From Dermacentor variabilis (lineage: Eukaryota; Arthropoda; Arachnida; Ixodida; Ixodidae), in the NCBI RefSeq assembly GCF_050947875.1, contig NC_134572.1, positions 155,579,105 to 155,643,104 on the forward strand: a stretch of 64,000 nucleotides of DNA, given 5' to 3'. Below the pieces are notes generated by a model that worked only from the letters and a program-made list of their open reading frames with translations, had not been told where the DNA came from and did not search any database. Both the position numbers and the translations under genes were made by a program. Below are positions 57,052 through 64,000 of this stretch, one piece after another. Position 1 is the stretch's first letter, and each line of letters begins with the position of its first letter.

Positions 57052-57287
57052 TGTCGGGTCTGACGGAAGGGCAGCGCAACGGTAAAGTGAAACAATAGCG
57101 CTTTATTTAGCCATCAACTTAACAACGGCGGGCGAACTGCCTGGTTTTATGTTACAGGAATGAAAGCACGCGCAAGCTTGAATGCCGGGGCGCTTGTTAT
57201 GCAGAACCACAGAGCGATAACGTTTGCGCCGCTACCACGGCGCCTGCCTAGCTGTGACACCATGTCGCCTAGGCGCGGGACATAGAA
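57052..57287 (-). repeat. 5' LTR of gypsy D
   Basis: Minus-strand start near TGTCCCGCGCC and end CCCGACA at 57052. Minus AATAAA occurs near 57095 (plus TTTATTTAG). Confidence 0.7.
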
Positions 57288-57500
57288 ATTTCTTGAAGTT
57301 GCCGACTTCAATGCGCGTGACTTCCCAGTAATGGTCGAAACGCTCTTCATACGAGTTGAAGTCTTCGTCATCGCCTTCAACGTAGGAATTGAATTCCGAA
57401 AGCTTCTGCGGAGCAGAAGCATTGGGAATTGCGCCATATTGACAACTCTCTTTCCAGTGGCGCAGCCAGAAATGTCGTACGGGGGGGGGGGTCATGTTGC
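57288..57500 (-). pseudogene. Gypsy C gag, 5' part
   Basis: The minus strand encodes PNASAPQKLSEFNSY and VEGDDEDFNSYEERFDHYW, then EVTRIEVGNFKK, a gag N-terminus, up to the duplicated ATTTC. Its continuation (SAFITALGS) is at 52786 and below, on the other side of gypsy D. Confidence 0.7.
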
Positions 57501-57515
57501 CGCTCGGCCTCCTCC

Positions 57516-58246
57516 TTAAGAGGAAGCTTCAGCTCGGGTGCTCCTATACAAATACATGTAGAAAGATAATTCGTTATTCTAGGCAACCACTGCACCAAAT
57601 TTGACGAGGCTTGTTGCATTTAAAAGAAAAGCTTAAATTCCAGTGACTGTTGGATTCGAATTTCTCATTTAGGTTGTCCATTCTTTATTAAAAATTGGCC
57701 AAAATCGCAAATTTTGAGAAAACAAAACTATGAAGTTGAAAACTCTGTAACTCAACAATTAAATGTGATATCGAAATTCTGTAAATTGCATCTCATAGTA
57801 CATCTACAGCGGACAAAATTGATATGTTACATATGAATCTAAAACAAATAGTATTACGGAAATACAGCTTTCGCAGAACCCTCGTACACAGCGTAACCAA
57901 TTCACGTAAGATACAAATCGACACACCAAATTTGCCAGCTTTGACTGCTATAATAGATGCCGCTTACAGAGCCACGGTATCTGTTCTTGATGCAGAGCTA
58001 TGAGGTTGTAAACGTCAAGCTTCTATTCATTTTCGAACTTTCAAATTTTTCAGAATATTTTAAACATAATTCAAGCCTTAAATCGAAATTTTGCTTCCAA
58101 CACACAATGAAATTCAAATTTCTCTCTCCAATGCAACAAATTGCATAAGAAGCTATCCAGGGGTTATCTCTGAAAAGCTTTTCTGCGTTTTACATGTATT
58201 TCAGTGGGCCGCTTCGGTGTTGGGCCCGAGGTAAAGCTTCCTCTTA
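57516..58246. mobile_element. MITE with TTAA ends (731 bp)
   Basis: The left end TTAAGAGGAAGCTTCAGCTC and the reverse complement of the right end TTAAGAGGAAGCTTTACCTC are near-perfect inverted copies (2 mismatches in 20) and extend a few bases more. TTAA stands at each edge. The interior is AT-rich and noncoding. It differs in sequence from the MITE at 23526. Confidence 0.85.
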
Positions 58247-58753
58247 AACAATTTCTTCAGGGATGAAATACACGAAATATAACTGCATTCTCATTGCCAA
58301 AGACCTGGCAAACGAACTGCTGTACGCTATGCACGGTCAAAACAAGTAAGATATGTATTTTTTTCACAAAAGAATATACTCGTATGTCCGTAAAAATTGT
58401 TGCCGAAATAACTGATATCAATGCTTCCGTGTTTTATTCTCTATTTAATAAGTAAACAAAATATCACACGAACTTTACAGCGATATATCAGTTCGCAACC
58501 AGCAAAGCAGTGCATGCCGTCGATATGAAAAATGTAAAGGCCATGAAATGAATAAGTTGAGGACAAATATTTTAATAAAACAGTGTACATTTTTGTACAT
58601 ATGCCACGGCCAGAGAAAACTCTCAATGACGCTGTCCATTTTTCCAATGCATTGCGCAGGAGCAGCTGTCACCAGTCGTGTATTCTGAGTAATTGCACCG
58701 AAGTTATAGTCTCACCAGAGAGCACGCATAAAAAGCAAGAGCTTTGCAGAATA
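58247..58753. other. Unassigned spacer
   Basis: No feature is recognised between the MITE and the mariner element. Minus frames at 58441-58672 are AT-rich and unassigned. Confidence 0.4.
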
Positions 58754-58755
58754 TA

Positions 58756-60022
58756 CGAGGGCGAGTCAAATGAAAGTGAGCCATTGCGATTATGTGACAA
58801 ACGGAGTACTTTATTTAAGTGTAGTCTCTATGAGCATTTAGACATTTGTCCCACTGCCTTACGAGTCGCGTGGTTCCCGTCTCATAAAACTCCTTGGGTT
58901 GCTGCTTCAAAAAGTCTACAACTGACTCTTTCACGCCATCGTCTCGTCTACACGCATCTTATTCCCTTGAGCTGCTTTTTCAATTGCCCCAAAATGTGGA
59001 AAGCGCGAGACGACAGGTCTGGGCTGTGTGGCGGATCCTGCAGCATTTCCCACTTGAACTTTGCCAGTTTTGTGCTAACCACATGAGCGATGTGGGGACG
59101 CGCATTGTCGTGGAAAAAAATGATGCTATTCGTCAATTTTTTACTTGGTTTTTTCTTGATTGCTACACGCAGCCGTTCTGGCATTTCACAGTATTGGAAA
59201 GAATTCATGGTGTCTCAAGATTTAGCAAATTCTATCAGTAATGGCCCCAGACGATCGAAAAAGAAGTCCACGACACCTTTCCGGCGGAAATGGCGGTCTC
59301 TGCTTTCTTCCGGGGTGGTGTTTCCACTCTGACTTCAATCGTGTTCGAGACTCGTAGTAGGGCACCATGGTTTGTCCCCAATCACAATTGCAGGCAAGAA
59401 TTCGTGACCTTCATTGTGATACGGGATCTGACTGCTCACGGCAGCGCCGAACTTCTCCGTCTTCTGGCCTTTGTTCGAAGTCTTCGACATCCATGGCGCA
59501 CACAAGAGCCGATAACGGATACGTTCATGAATTGTGATGTTAGCCGAACTTCATATACGCTCTGCCAGTTCATCGATGCTTATCCCTCGATCTTCTCTGG
59601 TCAGCTTATCAATTTTTTTCAATTTTGTTATGGGTGATTGCAAAATGGCTTTGGCCCGGTCTTGGATCGTCTTTGCAACTTTCACGACCTTCTTCGAACC
59701 GTTTGCTCGAACGCTTCTCATGGCCATTGAAATGCAATGTTCAACGTCCACGGCAGCCATACGGCGTATCATTTGTTTTTTGGAAACACCTTCAGCTCTC
59801 AATACCCTCACAGCACCACACTGCTGAACTCCTGTAGCATCGATTACGTCACGCAACCATGTTTAACCCAGTGTATGAGAGCATTAAAACATTTATGATC
59901 ACCATTGTGTATCACTTTTGCAAATGAGAAATGCCTCCGTGCAACTCGCATGCCTCGCAGATAATGAACCAACTCATATTTGCACAGGGTGGGTAGGCTC
60001 ACTTCCATTTGACTCGCCCTCG
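58756..60022 (-). mobile_element. Full-length mariner DNA transposon (inactive)
   Basis: The terminal inverted repeats CGAGGGCGAGTCAAATGAAAG (58756 on) and the reverse complement of the right end CGAGGGCGAGTCAAATGGAAG are 28 bases with one mismatch. TA stands immediately outside both ends (58754-58755, 60023-60024). The length of 1267 bp is typical of mariner. The transposase is on the minus strand and broken. Confidence 0.9.
58880..59860 (-). pseudogene. Mariner transposase (DD34D), broken
   Basis: The frame 59551-59856 holds the N-terminal DNA-binding half (RAEGVSKKQMIRRMAAVDVEHC, then a frameshift, then DRAKAILQSPITKLKKIDKL and DRGISIDELAERI). The frame 58948-59208 holds IIFFHDNARPHIAHVV with the second catalytic Asp. 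34 residues after this Asp the third Asp should stand, but the sequence is PDLSSRAFHILG with Ala there. The loss of this residue and frameshifts make it inactive. Confidence 0.85.
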
Positions 60023-60024
60023 TA

Positions 60025-62200
60025 CATTAGAAATGCGAAGATACAAGGGAATAGACAAATGCGAAAATGCAGCTTGATACAGGGCAAAAAAGTGTCACTG
60101 CAAATAAATTTCACTGCACGCATTGTGGAGATACGCGAGTCTCAAGCGTCCCCTGATATGTTGTTTTCCCGCATAGCGCCCGTCACCTGTAATCCAGCTT
60201 CGTTGCGTGACCTGGTGCCCGCGGTAGTCAGTGTGGTTGAAGCGCATTGCGAGAGCTGGCGCGAGTGTTGCTCTGCTAAAGCCACCTAACGGCGGGGTTA
60301 CTTGGGCGCAAAAAGGAGAAGGCTCTTCCTCTTTGACTCGGCAAGTGGCGCGGACGTTCTGCGTGTGCACCGATGCATGCTTCTGCGAGACCGTCACGCG
60401 AAGCGTATCCCGGAATGGATGAACACTATCGTTAGATCGCGCCAACGTTCGCGTGACCGTACGCGGAAACGACTAGGCGTTGGTGTCCAGCATGGTGCGA
60501 ACATATTCGCTCGTTATCCGGTCGCGGTGAGTTGGACTTCCGCGATTAGTCGCGCACCCATCGGCATCTTTTGTGGATAGCAATTTGTCTAGCAGGCATT
60601 AGTCTACGAAAGCTGCAATAATTGCCCTTGTGATTCTCTGAACTACTCTGTTTTCGTTCATGTCTCTCAAAAGCACGGGTCAGAAGCCCACAGTATGCAC
60701 AGAACCTCGCAACCAGATATTAAAATATACGTATAAGTCTCCAAAAAATCTGCGTATCTAAGATAAAGTCAGTCCATATAATGCGTCAGACAAGGCAAAC
60801 AAACATGTTACGCAATTACATATTCACAGAATTATAACTGCGTCGGACAAGGCAAATAAACATGTTACGCAATCACATATTCCCAGAATCCTAAACCCGC
60901 CCCCATTCCATCCATTCTCCCCGATGAACTGGGCGCGATAGAAGGTGGCGCGTTGCTCGCCGCTTTTCTCCCTTGCGCATACAAAACTGAGCCAACATTG
61001 TCGGCTAACCCATTCCACCACCCCGCTGCCCTATGCACATACAGCCTGCGGCCCGCGGTCACGATGTTATCGCACTAGCACTTTATACCAAACACGAGGG
61101 CGATGGTGATGTCAAGAATGCGCCTGGAGTGTCCATATAATTGTCGTCGCAATAGTATTATGAGAGTATCCGGCAACTGAAGCGTCCCGTAGCCCAGTAG
61201 AAGAAGCAACAAAATCGAAATTTCACCGTGCGACTACCCGCCGCGCCGCAACAATGTATTTTTTTTCCTCTTGTGAGGGGGGGGGGGCACCGGAATGAAA
61301 GAAACAACGCAAAGGAAAGTATGGTGGCCACAAACGAATGCCTACTTTGAGCACCTAAGGTGGTTACCAAAGGAATATCGAAGAAAACGCGAGACGCTTG
61401 GTCCACCGAAAACCATGCACATACTTTTCGGCATCCTACACCGGCGAGACAAGACTTTTCGGAAAGGTTGCGCTCAACCAAACGCGGTGCAATCCGTGTA
61501 GAGTCCCCATAGTGATGGCGGCGAGCGACCATTGTCTCATTTTCTCGTCCGCTAGCCAAAAACCGTCCCAAACTTTGCCAGGCGAAAATCCACTCTGCCA
61601 GAGAAAACCGAACGCGCACCGAAGCACGCCGCGCGGTGGTCGGCGCAACACGAGAAAAACGCATGCGCTCTCGCTGGCTCTCACAGCTCGTGGGTAGCGA
61701 GGACAAGAAAATTGAAGAGGTTCAATATGGTCCTCGCGAGTAAAAGTCTAAGTAGAAAAAAATAATGAGAACGTAGTTACCTTGGCTGCCTTTAGTGTCT
61801 CGACATGGTTGCTTTGGCGGAGGGGAAAAAAAAATGTTATTTTTTTGTGACATGAAGGCATAAAGGATCCACAACAACTCTTCGTCTCGTCGGACCTCGC
61901 TGCGTGCTTTGTAAGCTTGTCTGATATGGTGTTGATTTGACTTGTCTCGTTGCATGTTCCGATGTAAGACTTTAGAAAAGTCAATACCCCGTTGGCGTGA
62001 AATGTTTACAACATTAAACCCGCGAAGTTCCGGAATTGAAAATATAATGCACAACTTTGGAAAGATCAACGCGCCTTTCAGATCAAAAGTTTATAAGAAC
62101 TTTATAGCCATTAGGTTTCCGAATTTCCCATGGCACTTACGTAAGCGCTCTGTACTCATTGATTACGCAATGCCTCTATCAATGCTGGTATCTCTTCTTA
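60025..62200. other. Unassigned sequence with a 57-bp tandem duplication
   Basis: No gene is supported. The minus frame 61158-61706 (182 residues) is Arg/Ser-rich with no family resemblance. A poly-G tract lies at about 61267-61276 and A-rich tracts near 61818. A tandem repeat is listed separately. Confidence 0.35.
60779..60891. repeat. Tandem duplication, period 57 bp, two copies
   Basis: Both units contain GCGTC(A/G)GACAAGGCAAA and AAACATGTTACGCAAT and CACATATTC / TACATATTC. About 90% identical. Confidence 0.85.
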
Positions 62201-62214
62201 ATAAAATGCTCTTT

Positions 62215-62890
62215 CGTAATCTATGAAAGCCATGTAGAGAGGCTTAGTGTAGTCTGTGGATTTGTCGATAACCTGATTATTGACATGGATGTGATGTATT
62301 GTAGAGTATCCCTTCCTGAAGCCGGCCTGTTCCCTTGGTAGACTATAAGTGATGAAAAAGTTAGAAAAGTTATGAAAAAATTGATAAGGTAGCATGAGTG
62401 AAGTGCCGTAAGAAAAAAGTCCAGCATTACCTTTATACTATAGGAGTTTATTTTGGTAAATATATTATATAATACTGGGAGTAAGCTAATGGGCCTATAA
62501 TTTTTAAGTTCTCTAAGGTCTTCCTTTTTGCGCATTAGTATAATCTTTGCATTCTTCCAGCTTTCTTGGACCCTTACAGTCGATAGACCGATCGTATAGA
62601 GCGCCGCCTGTTTTCCTAGCACGATGTCTCCTCTATCTTTCATTAAATCGACTGTTATTCTTTCCTCTCCTGCCACTTTTCCCCGTTTCGTGCCTTACAA
62701 GGCCCTTGTGACCTCACCTCTATATATAGGAGGAGTTTCTGTATAATGCTCACTATTGTTTCGAATACTGTCCTCCCGAGTCCTCTGGGTACTGTACAGG
62801 TAAGTATAGACTTCTCTCGCTGCGTTTATTATGCCTTTGAGATTGCTCATGACATTGCCCTGCTTATCTTTCAGTACATGCACCTTGGTT
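62215..62890 (-). pseudogene. RTE-type LINE fragment (RT N-terminal half)
   Basis: The minus strand encodes QESWKNAKIILMRKKEDLREL and NYRPISLLPVLYNIFTK, then about 75 bases of unrelated A/T-rich insertion (62340-62420), then in another frame QAGFRKGYSTIHHIHV and AFIDYERAF. Upstream (62695-62883) is the linker VLKDKQGNVMSNLKGIINA. The same family as 7164-10086. It ends before the catalytic box. Confidence 0.75.
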
Positions 62891-63169
62891 TGTCCTGTGA
62901 TCTAGTTTGTGCCTTCTGTTATTGCGTCTTATCATTGCTTATACCCAAAAGAGTGTTATTTCAGGAGAAGGGACGGTGGGAGACAAAATGGGAGGGTGGC
63001 TTTGGGAGTAACGGGTGGCTATTCTGGGCTGGAGAAAGGCTTAAAGGGAATTATAGCTGAAAGAAGAAGAAAAAAACTGCGAAAAATTTACACAATAGCA
63101 CGATGCTACGTGCTACAGCATTAAAAGACTGCCGCAGAATTCACAACCCGTTAAAAACTTGAGCAAAGC
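62891..63169. other. Unassigned spacer
   Basis: A purine-rich run (63050-63080, AAGAAGAAGAAAAAAAC) could be the tail of the next element read on the opposite strand. Otherwise nothing is recognised. Confidence 0.35.
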
Positions 63170-63430
63170 CCTTAAGGCATTGAACGCCGTAACCTATCTG
63201 CATAAGTGCCCGAGAACTTTTTCATCTACAGAGGGGTGATCATGCACTTTTTTAGCGCTGTCGCGAGCACTTTTCTTGAAGAATTGTTACGGGGACAGTC
63301 ACAGAGGAGGTTCTTGATGGTCTTCTCACCGCCGCAGGTGTCGCAAGCAGGGCTGTCGGCCATTCCGATACGGAAGGAATAGGCGTTCGTGAAAGCCACG
63401 CCGAGCCAAGGGCGGCACGGAAGTGTTGTT
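63170..63430 (-). pseudogene. LINE C-terminal fragment (zinc-binding tail)
   Basis: The minus strand reads FTNAYSFRIGMADSPACDTC, GGEKTIKNLLCDCPRNNS, the C-X2-C-X8+-C-type cluster found after RNase H in R1/I-like LINEs. Stops occur downstream. The rest of the element is missing. Confidence 0.5.
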
Positions 63431-64000
63431 CAAACAATTCATATAAAACAGTACATAAAAAATGCAAAAAAAGGAATTAACATTCAGCAGCATACCTGTG
63501 ATACTTGTTCGTAATAAAAAAATGTAAAACACCACAACACCACAACGAGCGTTCCACTGTTCTTGTTCTTGTTCCCTAGGGAAAAGGGGCCACCCACTAT
63601 TTGGGATTGGTCATGAATCTAGCGGTGAAGAAACTGTTATCAATTTTTTAATAAATTGAGGTAAATTTTTCAAATAGGATTTGAAGTGTCTACTGTTAGA
63701 GCTATCAATAAATCTCTATGTAAGTATTACATGAAGTGAAATATGTTAGCATTTTATGTAATAATGAGAATTCTAGCATTCAATTCTCTTTGTATTACGC
63801 AGAGAGATGCAAAATGCTTCACTAACGTTCCTGTAAGTGTAACGCAGTGCGGTAGCCACGATTATTACAAATAGTCAAATTCAAACGTCAAACTCTATTA
63901 CAAGTAGAGTCAAATTCAAGCAAAGTTTCCGGCAGAGCTGTTCTAAAAATATTTTCCTTTGGATAATAACACGACGGCATGTCAAAAAGAAGCGTCGCAG
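63431..64000. other. Unassigned AT-rich end of window
   Basis: No gene or repeat is recognised. A short direct repeat (GTCAAATTCAA near 63875 and 63908) is present. Confidence 0.35.

Larger units (their letters stand above)
52791..57287 (-). mobile_element. LTR-bounded gypsy (copy D) nested in gypsy C gag
   Basis: LTRs at about 52791-53011 and 57052-57287 (shared CCTAGCTGTGAC, GTCGCCTAGGCGC, AACAACGGCGGGCGAA, ATGTTACAGGAATGAAAGC) enclose gag, protease, RT, RNase H and integrase on the minus strand. An ATTTC copy (minus GAAAT) stands at 52786-52790 and again at 57288-57292. Gypsy C gag stops at one and resumes at the other, which supports a 5-bp duplication. The LTRs are clearly diverged. Confidence 0.75.

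Noticed and set aside
61158..61706. A 182-residue open frame on the minus strand
   Set aside because: It has no recognisable domain, a biased Arg/Ser/Cys composition, and low-complexity tracts at its end. I cannot support it as a gene.
1..64000. CRISPR arrays, operons or bacterial genes
   Set aside because: There are no regularly spaced repeats, no gene clusters with short spacing, and the sequence is eukaryotic throughout.

Overview
The window looks like a hard-tick (Ixodida, probably metastriate) chromosome segment. The best markers are a tRNA-derived SINE matching the tick Ruka family (16062-16300) and several RTE-type LINE copies whose 3' ends carry a short ATC/GAT repeat. There are no operons, ribosome binding sites or prokaryotic genes. 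About two thirds of the window is recognisable transposable-element DNA, almost all of it broken. I see one gene that looks like an intact host gene: an intronless 586-residue protein at 26708-28468 (minus) with the layout of a divergent chemosensory ionotropic receptor.

Layout. 1-845: 3' end of a LINE with an RNase H domain (+). 1070-6785: nearly full-length I-like LINE (-) with 5' UTR, ORF1, ORF2 (endonuclease, RT, RNase H) and an (ATTC)n tail. 6786-6935: RTE fragment. 6936-10345: 3' end of another LINE (+), split by a complete RTE insertion (7164-10086, minus) with a 5-bp target duplication. 10347-10540: a tRNA-derived SINE. 10544-16448: an LTR retrotransposon (+) of Ty3/gypsy type whose integrase lies upstream of reverse transcriptase; its 3' LTR carries the Ruka SINE. 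18053-18755: long foldback repeat. 20620-23330: gypsy remnant (-). 23526-24035: TTAA-ended MITE. 24180-24566: LINE 3' end. 26708-28468: ionotropic receptor gene. 30513-30852: RTE 3' end.

31281-37248 is a gypsy element (-) with two 412-bp LTRs about 95% identical. 38994-48841 is a second LTR-bounded gypsy (-), split by a CR1/L2-like LINE (+, 40785-45404) that has duplicated promoter-like units in its 5' UTR. 48842-49884 is a truncated gypsy. 49885-50055 looks like an LTR. 50056-50540 is a second copy of the 10347-type SINE with extra upstream sequence. 50541-57500 is a gypsy (C) whose gag is interrupted by another LTR-bounded gypsy (D, 52791-57287). 57516-58246 is a second TTAA-ended MITE. 58756-60022 is a full-length but dead mariner. 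62215-62890 and 63170-63430 are LINE remnants.

The pieces do not form a pathway. They record successive insertions: RTE into LINE, SINE into LTR, LINE into gypsy, gypsy into gypsy. I found no CRISPR array, toxin system or unknown multi-gene system. The most unusual points are the integrase-first gypsy, the clean RTE insertion whose removal restores the host reading frame, the paired hairpins near 29.4 kb, the 0.7-kb foldback, and the survival of a receptor gene inside transposon-rich DNA. All calls come from reading the sequence by eye, so boundaries are approximate unless a terminal motif is quoted.
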